Assembly (NCBI GenBank): GCA_009918225.1 | Contig: RGEP01000091.1 | Coordinates: 1-7,387, forward strand | From: Betaproteobacteria bacterium | GTDB taxonomy: Bacteria > Pseudomonadota > Gammaproteobacteria > Burkholderiales > Burkholderiaceae_C | Direction: 5' to 3' | DNA: 7,387 bases | The notes under the pieces: model-generated | The model's database searches: none | What the model was told of the DNA's origin: nothing | Seen by the model: only the letters and a program-made list of their open reading frames with translations | Position numbers and translations under genes: made by a program | Shown: one piece after another, positions 1-6,330 of the stretch | How positions within the stretch are numbered: the first letter of the stretch is position 1 | Layout of the letters: each line of letters opens with the position of its first letter

Positions 1-2
1 CA

Positions 3-644
3 GCGCTGCCGCAGCGGCCCTTGATCGAGCGCGAAGCCATGGAGCGGCGCTTGGATGTGCAGGCGAGCAAGCTGCAGGCCGAACAGACCGCACGCCAACT
101 GGGCCTGACCAAGACCACGCGCTTCATCAATGTGTTGGAAGTGGGTGGCCACCTCAACAGCAGCAACGAAGGGCACGGCCACGGCGGCTGGGAGGTGAGC
201 CTGGAGCTGCCCCTGTTCGATTGGGGCACGGCACGGGTGGCACGCGCCGAAGCGGTTTACCGCCAGGCGCTCAGCCGCACCACCCAAACCGCGGTCAATG
301 CGCGCTCCGAGGTGCGCGAGGCCTATGGCCATTGGCGCGCCACCCATGACATCGCGCGGCATCAACGCGACGAGGTGGTACCACTGAAGAAACGCATCTC
401 AGAAGAAAACCTGCTGCGCTACAACGGCATGCTCATCGGCGTGTTTGAACTCTTGGCCGATGCCCGCGCACAGATCATGGGCGTGTCGCAATACCTGGAC
501 GCGCTGCGCGACTTCTGGGTGGCCGATGCCGATCTGGAGATGGCCCTGCTGGGGCCGGTGGCACTGGGCCAAAGCGCAGGGTCCACCGCAGGGGCCCGCA
601 CACCGGCTGCGCCTGCGGCGGCGGCGCCCCACGCGGGCCATTGA
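3..644 (+). CDS. TolC-family outer-membrane efflux channel (C-terminal part, 5' end outside window)
   Basis: This is the outer-membrane channel of a tripartite efflux system, probably for copper. The frame is open to the left edge, so the TTG at 21 is not a credible start; 213 residues of the second half are visible. Seen: the conserved strand-to-helix motif PLFDWG (nt 210-227) followed by a long Ala/Arg/Glu-rich helix (RVARAEAVYRQAL...), as in TolC/CusC/CzcC repeats, then the second helical hairpin with RYNGMLIGVFELLADAR and a C-terminal Ala/Pro tail ending PHAGH. A short His-rich loop, GHGHGG, lies at about nt 171-188. The next gene starts 76 bases downstream on the same strand and is a multicopper oxidase, followed by a CusF-like protein, so copper is the likely substrate (inference from context). 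It resembles the stand-alone TolC proteins found beside copper oxidases in Burkholderiales more than E. coli TolC itself. Family call is firm; substrate is not. Confidence 0.92.
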   Translation, partial: ALPQRPLIEREAMERRLDVQASKLQAEQTARQLGLTKTTRFINVLEVGGHLNSSNEGHGHGGWEVSLELPLFDWGTARVARAEAVYRQALSRTTQTAVNARSEVREAYGHWRATHDIARHQRDEVVPLKKRISEENLLRYNGMLIGVFELLADARAQIMGVSQYLDALRDFWVADADLEMALLGPVALGQSAGSTAGARTPAAPAAAAPHAGH

Positions 645-707
645 AGCCGGCCGCCCTGAACAGCAACGCCATACGACCCCACCAGACCCTCTCACGACAA
701 CCCACAC

Positions 708-713
708 GGAAGA
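708..713 (+). promoter_or_regulatory. Ribosome binding site of the multicopper oxidase
   Basis: GGAAGA lies seven bases before the ATG at 721. It decides for this start over the in-frame ATG far upstream at 445, which would read through the end of the TolC gene. Confidence 0.7.
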
Positions 714-720
714 CCAAACC

Positions 721-2196
721 ATGGTTTCTCGACGCCAGTTCTTTCAATCCGCCGGCATCGCCGCGGCAGCTTCGGCCTCGGCCGTGAGCACCGTGGCCCT
801 GGCCGCCCTGCCCGAAGCGGTTCAACAAACCAAACCCGACACCATGCCGCCGCTGCTGCCGCCCAACGGGCGGCCCTACAACCCGGTGGTCACCCTCAAC
901 GGCTGGACCCTGCCCTGGCGCATGAACCAGGGCGTCAAGGAGTTCCACCTGGTGGCCGAGCCGGTGGTGCGCGAGATGTGCCCGGGCTTCAAGGCCCACC
1001 TGTGGGGCTACAACGGCCAAAGCCCGGGGCCCACCATCGAAGTGGTCGAGGGTGACCGCGTGCGCATCTTCGTCACCAACCGCCTGCCCGAGGTCACCAG
1101 CGTGCATTGGCATGGCCAGCGCCTGCCCAATGGCATGGATGGCGTGACCGGCCTGAACCAGCCGCCCATCCCACCGGGCAAGACCTACGTGTACGAATTC
1201 GTTGCACGGCGGCCTGGGACCTTCATGTACCACCCACACGCCGACGAAATGGTGCAGATGGCCATGGGCATGATGGGCTTTTGGGTCACCCACCCCAAGG
1301 GCAAGCACCCGCTGATCGACGAGGTCGATCGGGACTATTGCTTCTTGCTGAGCTCCTACGACATTGACCCGGGCAGCTACACGCCCAAGGTGATGACGAT
1401 GCTGGACTTCAACCTGTGGGCCTGGAACAGCCGCATCTACCCGGGCATTGACCCCTTGGTGGCCGGGTTGGGTGATCGGGTGCGGCTGCGGGTGGGCAAC
1501 CTGACGATGACCAATCACCCCATCCACATTCACGGCCACGAGTTTTTCGTGACCGGCACCGACGGCGGGCCCACACCGCGCGGCTCACGTTGGCCCGAAG
1601 TGACCGTGGACGTGGCGGTGGGACAAATGCGCCAGATGGAGTTCATCGCCGACGAACCCGGCGACTGGGCCTTCCACTGCCACAAGAGCCACCACACCAT
1701 GAACGCCATGGGCCACAACGTGCCCACGATGATCGGCGTGGACCACCGGGACGTGGTCAAAGACATCACCCGGCTGATCCCGGACTACATGGTGATGGGC
1801 GAGCGCGGCATGCACGACATGACGGAAATGGAAATGCCCCTGCCCGACAACACCGCGGCCATGATGACCGGCCAGGGCCCTTTTGGTCCGGTGGGCATGG
1901 GCGGCATGTTCAGCATGATCAAGGTTCGCCAGGGGCTCAAGCGCGGCGACTACCGAGACCCGGGTTGGTACCCGCATCCGCCAGGCACCGTGGCCCGGGA
2001 GTTCACGGGGCCCACCCCCGAAGCAAGCCGCGCAAGCCCAGCGCGCCAGGCCGAGCCAAGCGGCCCGGCACCGCGCGCCACATCGGGCACCACATCGGGC
2101 ACCACACCGAGCCCCACGCCGCGCTCCACGACACCGGCGGCCGACGTGGAAGTGAAGGTGCGCAAGCCCACCGGCGGCGGCCATGGCCACCATTGA
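721..2196 (+). CDS. Tat-exported two-domain multicopper oxidase (copper oxidase)
   Basis: 491-residue periplasmic oxidase, expected to oxidise Cu(I) (or other one-electron donors) with reduction of O2 to water. Seen: twin-arginine signal SRRQFF (residues 3-8) with a hydrophobic stretch and likely cleavage near A28/A29; domain 1 with HWHG (129-132) and HPHAD (171-175); domain 2 with HPIHIHGHEF (266-275) and HCHKSHHTMNAM (319-330). By family alignment the type 1 copper ligands are H266, C320, H325 and axial M330, and the trinuclear cluster uses H129/H131, H171/H173, H269/H271 and H319/H321. Only about 95 residues separate the second and third copper motifs, against about 300 in CueO/CopA, so the middle domain is absent: this is a two-domain oxidase with the type 1 site in domain 2 (small-laccase-like, type B). 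A C-terminal extension (about 346-491) holds eleven Met between 357 and 399, a Pro/Ser/Thr/Ala tail and a final GGGHGHH. Sits between TolC and CusF-like genes, probably in one operon. The physiological substrate is inferred. Confidence 0.94.
   Translation: MVSRRQFFQSAGIAAAASASAVSTVALAALPEAVQQTKPDTMPPLLPPNGRPYNPVVTLNGWTLPWRMNQGVKEFHLVAEPVVREMCPGFKAHLWGYNGQSPGPTIEVVEGDRVRIFVTNRLPEVTSVHWHGQRLPNGMDGVTGLNQPPIPPGKTYVYEFVARRPGTFMYHPHADEMVQMAMGMMGFWVTHPKGKHPLIDEVDRDYCFLLSSYDIDPGSYTPKVMTMLDFNLWAWNSRIYPGIDPLVAGLGDRVRLRVGNLTMTNHPIHIHGHEFFVTGTDGGPTPRGSRWPEVTVDVAVGQMRQMEFIADEPGDWAFHCHKSHHTMNAMGHNVPTMIGVDHRDVVKDITRLIPDYMVMGERGMHDMTEMEMPLPDNTAAMMTGQGPFGPVGMGGMFSMIKVRQGLKRGDYRDPGWYPHPPGTVAREFTGPTPEASRASPARQAEPSGPAPRATSGTTSGTTPSPTPRSTTPAADVEVKVRKPTGGGHGHH
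2081..2104 (+). repeat. 12-bp in-frame tandem repeat (two copies) in the oxidase tail
   Basis: CATCGGGCACCA occurs twice head to tail and is followed by a decayed partial copy (CACCGAG). It encodes repeated Thr-Ser-Gly-Thr in the low-complexity tail just before the His-rich C-terminus. It is probably replication slippage in an unconstrained linker. Confidence 0.85.
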
Positions 2197-2218
2197 GCCA
2201 CCACACAACACCCCAACC

Positions 2219-2222
2219 GGAG
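2219..2222 (+). promoter_or_regulatory. Ribosome binding site of the CusF-like gene
   Basis: GGAG with an eight-base gap to the ATG at 2231. It supports that start over the in-frame ATG at 2183, which overlaps the end of the oxidase gene and would put a non-signal extension in front of the signal peptide. Confidence 0.65.
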
Positions 2223-2230
2223 CATCCCTG

Positions 2231-2656
2231 ATGAACACCAAGACCCTCTCGCACACCCGCTTGGCTGCAAGTTGCTTGGCCCTGTGCCTGGCTGGTGCTG
2301 GCCTGAGCCTGCCCCGTGTGGCTTGGGCCAACGCAGCAGCTGCAGCGCCCGCAACGCCCGCAACGCCTTCGGCACCTGCATCAGCAACACCTTCGGCGCC
2401 TGCGCCGGCCGCCGGTGCGCCCGCGGCGGCCACCCCCCTGGCCCAGGCAGAGGTGCGCCGCGTGGAGCTGGCCACGGGCCGCCTGCAGCTGCGCCACGGC
2501 CCCATCCCCAAGCTGGACATGCCGCCCATGACCATGGTCTTTCGGGTGAAGTCGCCCGAGCTCTTGCAGGGCCTCAAGGAGGGAGACCAGATCTGGTTCG
2601 ACGCGGAAAAGATCGATGGGCTCTATGTGGTCACGCACATCGAGAAGCGCCCCTGA
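2231..2656 (+). CDS. CusF-like periplasmic Cu(I)-binding protein
   Basis: 141-residue small periplasmic copper chaperone. Seen: Sec signal peptide with hydrophobic core (about residues 11-30) and a good cleavage site AWA|NA after residue 33; a low-complexity Ala/Pro/Thr/Ser linker (about 35-70); then a CusF domain (about 71-141) with HGPIPKLDMPPMTMVFRV. In E. coli CusF, Cu(I) is bound by H36, M47 and M49 and capped by W44; the equivalents here are H89, M100 and M102, with M97 at the Trp position. The spacing (8, 3, 2) matches exactly, so the site is intact but the aromatic cap is a Met. In Cus systems CusF passes Cu(I)/Ag(I) to the CusCBA pump. The gene follows the oxidase by 34 bases and appears co-transcribed with it. 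Substrate class is well supported by the residues; the partner pump is not visible here. Confidence 0.9.
   Translation: MNTKTLSHTRLAASCLALCLAGAGLSLPRVAWANAAAAAPATPATPSAPASATPSAPAPAAGAPAAATPLAQAEVRRVELATGRLQLRHGPIPKLDMPPMTMVFRVKSPELLQGLKEGDQIWFDAEKIDGLYVVTHIEKRP
2347..2364 (+). repeat. 9-bp tandem repeat in the signal-to-domain linker of the CusF-like gene
   Basis: GCCCGCAAC occurs twice in tandem in the Ala/Pro/Thr linker coding region, followed by related CTTCGGC-CCTGC units. It is consistent with slippage expanding a flexible linker; no regulatory role is suggested. Confidence 0.7.
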
Positions 2657-2689
2657 GCGCGGCCGCAGCGCCCTGTTAACCTTTCGGCC

Positions 2690-3721
2690 ATGAAGATGGC
2701 AATCGTGGGGGCCGGCTCAATCGGCGGCCTGATCGGAGCGCGGCTGGCCCATGCAGGCCAAGCCGAGGTCTGCGCCTTGGCGCGCGGGGCCACGCTGCAC
2801 AGCCTGCAAACGCAGGGCTGGCGCCTGCGCTCGCCCGATGGCGACCTTCAGGCCCCGGCACGGGCCAGCGACCAGCCAGCTGCCTTGGGTGTGCAGGACG
2901 TGGTCGTGCTGGCTGTCAAAGCCCCAGCGCTGGCCGCGTTGGCGCCGCAACTGGGGCCCATGATGGGGCCGCACACCCTGGTGGTGCCAGCCATGAATGG
3001 CGTGCCGTGGTGGTTCTGCGACCGGGTGCCCGGATTCGAAGGCCGCACCTTGAGCAGCATCGACCCGCAAGGTCGCTTGTCTCAGGTCCTGCCAGCCTCG
3101 CAAACCATAGGCTGTGTGGTGCACGCCTCAGCCTCCACGCCAGAGCCGGGCCTGGTGCAACACCGCATGGGCCGCGGCCTCATCCTGGGTGAAGCCTGGG
3201 GCGGCCACAGCCCGCGGGTGCAGGCCCTGTGTGACGTGCTGGCTCATGCAGGCTTCGACACCACGCACAGCGACCATATCCGCCGCGATATTTGGTTCAA
3301 GCTCTGGGGCAACCTGACGATGAATCCGGTGAGCGCCCTGACCGGCGCCACCATGGACCAGGTGCTGGCCGACCCCTTGCTCTTGGCGTTCTGCTCACAA
3401 GCGATGCGTGAAGCATCGAGCATTGGCGCGCGGGTGGGGTGCCCCATTGAGCAAAGCCCCGAAGAGCGACACGCCATCACCGCCAAGCTGGGTGCGGTGA
3501 AAACCTCGATGCTGCAGGACGTAGAGGCCGGCCGCCCTATTGAACTGGACGCCATCGTCACCGCGGTGCATGAGATCGGCACCGCGCTGGGTGAACCCAT
3601 GCCGGCCATCTCTGCGCTGTTGGGCCTGACGCGGGTCTTTGGCCAGCGCACAGGCCTGTACCCCGCCACTGCCACTGCGGCGTCGGCCGCTGCAGCGGTC
3701 AGCGCACCGCCCCGCAGCTGA
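2690..3721 (+). CDS. Ketopantoate reductase (PanE/ApbA) family NADPH-dependent dehydrogenase
   Basis: 343-residue cytoplasmic oxidoreductase. Seen: N-terminal Rossmann nucleotide-binding motif GAGSIGG (residues 7-13) right after the first strand; NADPH domain to about 170, including AMNGVPWW (101-108); C-terminal helical domain with IWFKLWGNLTMNPVSALT (201-218) and KTSMLQDVEAGRPIELDAI (271-289). Key residues of E. coli PanE (K176, N180, N184, S244, E256) align by spacing with K204, N208, N212, S273 and E285, so the enzyme should be active. The reaction of the named family member is 2-dehydropantoate to pantoate, for pantothenate/CoA synthesis, but Burkholderiales carry several paralogues that probably act on other 2-oxo acids, and the neighbours give no pantothenate context; hence no gene symbol. 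The last ~18 residues are an Ala-rich tail. No clear Shine-Dalgarno is seen; ATG 2690 and ATG 2696 are both possible starts. The gene begins 33 bases after the CusF-like stop and could be read through from it. Confidence 0.87.
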   Translation: MKMAIVGAGSIGGLIGARLAHAGQAEVCALARGATLHSLQTQGWRLRSPDGDLQAPARASDQPAALGVQDVVVLAVKAPALAALAPQLGPMMGPHTLVVPAMNGVPWWFCDRVPGFEGRTLSSIDPQGRLSQVLPASQTIGCVVHASASTPEPGLVQHRMGRGLILGEAWGGHSPRVQALCDVLAHAGFDTTHSDHIRRDIWFKLWGNLTMNPVSALTGATMDQVLADPLLLAFCSQAMREASSIGARVGCPIEQSPEERHAITAKLGAVKTSMLQDVEAGRPIELDAIVTAVHEIGTALGEPMPAISALLGLTRVFGQRTGLYPATATAASAAAAVSAPPRS

Positions 3722-3736
3722 GCGGCCTGCACCGCC

Positions 3737-4156
3737 ATGTTCACGTCGCTGGCCGCCCATCCCTTTGCCTACCCAGCGCTGGAGGTTGTGCACCTGGTGG
3801 GGCTGGCCCTGGTGCTGGGCAACCTGGTGTTGATTGAATTGCGCGTGTTCGGCTTAGGGGCCAGCTTGCCCGCACCCGACTTGGCGCGCTTGAGCCTGAT
3901 GCTGGTGGCACTGGGCTTTGGTCTGCTGGTACTCAGCGGCATCTTGATGTTCGCCACCCAGGCGCAGGAACTGCTGGCCAGCCGAACATTTGCGGTGAAG
4001 ATGTCGATCATGTCGCTGGCGCTGTGCAACGCCGCCTGGTTTCATGCGCGCGGCAGCCTGCAGCGGCTGGACACCACGGCGCGGGTGCAGATGGTGGTGT
4101 CGACCCTGTTGTGGTTGACGGTCATCGCCGCAGGCCGCTGGATCGCCTACGAGTAA
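3737..4156 (+). CDS. Small four-helix integral membrane protein, DUF6644-like
   Basis: 139-residue inner-membrane protein of unknown function. Seen: four hydrophobic segments at about 14-34, 50-73, 84-102 and 116-134; a first helix carrying E16 and H19 (ALEVVHLVGLALVLGNL) and ending in an LRVFG motif; a second helix with LSGILMF; and F85/K88 leading the third. I recall this pattern from the DUF6644 family, which often sits beside DUF6152 genes; a CopD-like or other small membrane family is the alternative. The start ATG lies 15 bases after the preceding dehydrogenase stop, with only a weak GAGCGG upstream; translational coupling is likely. The following DUF6152 gene starts 29 bases downstream. 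H19 within the membrane could bind haem or metal, but this is inference. Confidence 0.65.
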   Translation: MFTSLAAHPFAYPALEVVHLVGLALVLGNLVLIELRVFGLGASLPAPDLARLSLMLVALGFGLLVLSGILMFATQAQELLASRTFAVKMSIMSLALCNAAWFHARGSLQRLDTTARVQMVVSTLLWLTVIAAGRWIAYE

Positions 4157-4171
4157 GGTCACATGTTGTTG

Positions 4172-4177
4172 AAGGAG
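4172..4177 (+). promoter_or_regulatory. Ribosome binding site of the DUF6152 gene
   Basis: AAGGAG with an eight-base gap to ATG 4186 is the strongest Shine-Dalgarno in the window. It fixes the start and rejects in-frame starts upstream that overlap the membrane-protein gene. Confidence 0.8.
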
Positions 4178-4185
4178 CCCAGACC

Positions 4186-4689
4186 ATGAACGCTTCGTAC
4201 ACAAACCCACGTCGCCTGCTGCTGCGCGCTGCCGCCGCGGGTGGCTGGTGTTCCATCACGGGGCTGGCACCGCTGGCTTGGGCGCACCACGGCTGGAGCA
4301 GCTTCGATCAAGAGCGGCCCTTGTACCTGCAGGGGCGGGCTTCGGAGGTGAAGTGGCGCAACCCGCATGCCGAGCTGGTGCTCGAACGCTCGGGCCTGGC
4401 CCTGCCCGCTGACCTGGCGCAGCGCGCCGTGCCGCCGCAGGTGGCGCCGGTAGACGGCCGCAGCCTGCTGGCACGCGCCACCCTGCCCCAACGCACCGAC
4501 GCGCGTTGGATGGTGGAGCTGGCCCCCATCACCCGCATGGAGCAGTGGCAGGTGCCCGAAATCCGCAACGGCGCTGAACTGGCGGTGCTGGGCTTCACCT
4601 TTGCCGGCGAAAAAGGCGAGCCGATCCTGCGGGCGGAGTATCTGTTCTTGGGCGACAAGGTGTACGGGCTGCGCTCGCGCCCGGCCTGA
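4186..4689 (+). CDS. Exported DUF6152 family protein
   Basis: 167-residue periplasmic protein of unknown function. Seen: N-terminal signal with PRRLLLR (residues 8-14, Tat-like although it lacks the usual Phe), a hydrophobic stretch and cleavage site AWA|HH after residue 33, so the mature protein would begin HHGWSSFDQERPLYLQG. This HHGW start, the NPHAEL motif (59-64), W.VELAPITRMEQW, and the closing LRAEYLFL are the DUF6152 hallmarks I recall. The predicted fold is a small beta-rich domain. It is longer than many family members (roughly 110-130 residues by memory) because of an insertion at about 70-105 between NPHAEL and the ARWMVEL strand. It follows the DUF6644-like gene by 29 bases and is probably co-transcribed with it. 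Conserved His residues at and near the mature N-terminus could bind copper or another metal; this is inference. Its stop lies 10 bases from that of the convergent receptor pseudogene. Confidence 0.85.
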   Translation: MNASYTNPRRLLLRAAAAGGWCSITGLAPLAWAHHGWSSFDQERPLYLQGRASEVKWRNPHAELVLERSGLALPADLAQRAVPPQVAPVDGRSLLARATLPQRTDARWMVELAPITRMEQWQVPEIRNGAELAVLGFTFAGEKGEPILRAEYLFLGDKVYGLRSRPA

Positions 4690-4699
4690 TCACCCGGCG

Positions 4700-6206
4700 T
4701 CAAAAACCCCAGCGCAGGGACAGCCTGAAGGCACGCGGCTCGGCGGGGTGCACATGCCGGTCGGCTACGGGTGCAGCTTCCCCGGGCAGGCGGGAGGTGT
4801 AGAAGTACTGGATGTCGTCGGCGCGCCGGTTGCCCAGGTTGAAGATGTCCAGGGTGGCTTCGGTGTTGCGGCCCCAACCGGGCAGGTGGCGCGAGACCCG
4901 CGCATTGAAGGTTGAGGACGGCTGGCTGCGCACGCTGTTGTCCTCCACCAAAGGGCCACTGCCCAGGTAGCGCCACTGCAGGCTGCCCGTCCAGTGGGCG
5001 ATATCGCGCAGCGTGAGGGCCGCCGAAGCCACGCACCGCATCGTCACGGACCACTGCGGTCACCCGTCGTGCCACCGAATCGAACAGCCCCACGCGGGCA
5101 CCGTCAGCCCGCCACTGCAGACCCCACTCGCTGCGGGCCAAGCGCTCCATCCAACCATGGCTGCTCGCATAGCTCAGGCTGCCGCCCCAAACCGTGCGCT
5201 GGTCTTGCTGGCGAAACTGGTCGCCCTGCTCCGGCCGCTCCAGCGCATAGGTGAAGTTGGAGTACAGGTCCATCGCATAGCGCACCGCATAGGCCTGAGC
5301 CCGCAGCACGCCCCCTTGGCCATCGGTGTAGGCCCATTGGCCCGAAATGCTGTGCCGCGCGGTATCGCCCCCAGCGGTGGGGTCCAAACTTCCAAAGCGC
5401 GAAAAGCCCGGCGTGTTGAGCAAGCGCTCGGGCACCTGGTCGGTCGCAGTCCACTTCGCCTGGTAGCCCATCAAGCTGACCTGCCAGGTGCTGTTGTCAC
5501 CCAGGCCACTGAGGGTGAGCACCCCGTTGTGGCGCTTGAGGCCTTGCGGCACCACCCAGGGGCCGTCGTGGCCCATGGCCTCTACAGCCGCGACCAGGGT
5601 GAGCCCCGCACCCACCGCGGTCGACCCACCGGCCACGCTGCGCTGAAATCCACGCTGGCCCACGCCCACATCGAGAAACGGACGGTCGAAGCTGGTGCGA
5701 TACGACACATCGGCCGAGCCCGCCAGGGAGAAGTCTCCGCCCTTGGCGTGGTAAGGCCCCTTGCGGTACTCGACGCGCTGCACCATCTCGGGAATCAAGA
5801 AGTTGAGGTCGGCATAGCCCTGGCCATGGGCATGCGTGGGCAGGTTGGCGGGAATGCCATTGACCGAGGTGGCGAAATCGGTGCCGTGGTCGAGGTTGAA
5901 GCCGCGCAGAAAAATCTGGTTGGCTTTGCCGTCTCCGCTGTGCTGCGTGACGATCACCCCGGGGATGAATTCCAGGATCTCGCCGGGCCGCAAGGCCGGA
6001 CGGCTGCGCAGCAGGCCCGCCTCGATCACGCCCTCAGAGGCGGCGTCGCTGGTGCCCACCGCGTTGTCATAGTGGCGGCTGACCACCACCTGCTGGTGGT
6101 TGGCCCAAGCCAGATGCGGCCAGACAGCCAAGAAGCAGGCCCAGCATGCGGCGCGGGCAGCCGCATCGGCAACGGGTGTGTGCAACAGGTCGGGGTGCTG
6201 GGGCAT
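4700..6206 (-). pseudogene. TonB-dependent outer-membrane receptor, internal deletion and frameshift
   Basis: Remnant of a TonB-dependent receptor, which would import a ligand through the outer membrane using TonB energy. Frame 1, from ATG 6206, gives a signal peptide (cleavage near AWA, residue 35), a TonB-box-like QQVVVSRHYDN, a plug domain (about 66-170) with RPGEILEFIPGVIVTQHSG, NQIFLRGFNLDHGTDF, DLNFLIPEMVQRVEYRKGPY, and the first barrel strands to about VRDDAVR (388-392, nt 5031). The C-terminal barrel then continues in a different frame from about nt 5030: TLRDIAHWTGSLQWRYLG, ATLDIFNLGNRRADDIQYFY, and the final RLSLRWGF with the terminal Phe typical of outer-membrane barrels, stop at 4700-4702. 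About 392 + 105 residues remain, against roughly 690-720 expected, so some 190 residues in the middle of the barrel are gone and the two halves are out of frame. No Shine-Dalgarno is seen before 6206. Ligand unknown; the family is recalled from Burkholderiales and alphaproteobacteria without a named substrate. An assembly error could also explain the join. Confidence 0.85.
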
Positions 6207-6302
6207 GCAGGCGTGATTGTGGTGGAAGTGTGGGCATACAGGTGGTCATGCGCCGGCCACCTCAATGGGCTGTCCCCGCACAAGGGCTCGGGTGGCCCAT
6301 GC

Positions 6303-6330
6303 CTTGGGGTCTTGCTCAGTTGCCTACACT
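6303..6330 (+). promoter_or_regulatory. Possible weak promoter for the DUF6352 gene
   Basis: TACACT at 6325-6330 resembles a -10 element (TATAAT); a poor -35 candidate, CTTGGG or TTGGGG, lies 15-16 bases upstream. A -10 here would place the transcription start at about 6337-6338, on the ATG itself, so the message would be nearly leaderless; this fits the lack of a good Shine-Dalgarno. Weak match, inference only. Confidence 0.3.

Noticed and set aside
445..720. Upstream start for the oxidase at ATG 445
   Set aside because: It would overlap the TolC gene in another frame and bury the twin-arginine signal 92 residues inside; ATG 721 has a ribosome site and puts the signal at the N-terminus.
475..1539. 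354-codon open frame on the - strand opposite TolC and the oxidase
   Set aside because: Antisense shadow with repeated His/Gly/Val composition and no domain signal.
2183..2230. Upstream start for the CusF-like gene at ATG 2183
   Set aside because: It overlaps the oxidase stop and adds 16 residues before the signal peptide; ATG 2231 has GGAG at proper spacing.
1585..2577. 330-codon open frame on the - strand across the oxidase and CusF-like genes
   Set aside because: Its His/Ala/Gly-rich low-complexity translation is the antisense of Met/His-rich and linker sequences; the + strand genes have clear catalytic motifs and ribosome sites.
2646..2675. GC-rich repeats (AGCGCCC twice, GCGGCCGC palindrome) after the CusF-like gene as a terminator
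   Set aside because: The AGCGCCC copies are direct, not inverted, the palindrome is short, and no T-run follows.
4700..6206. Programmed frameshift that would rescue the TonB receptor
   Set aside because: A shift alone would not restore the roughly 190 missing barrel residues, and no slippery run is seen at the join.
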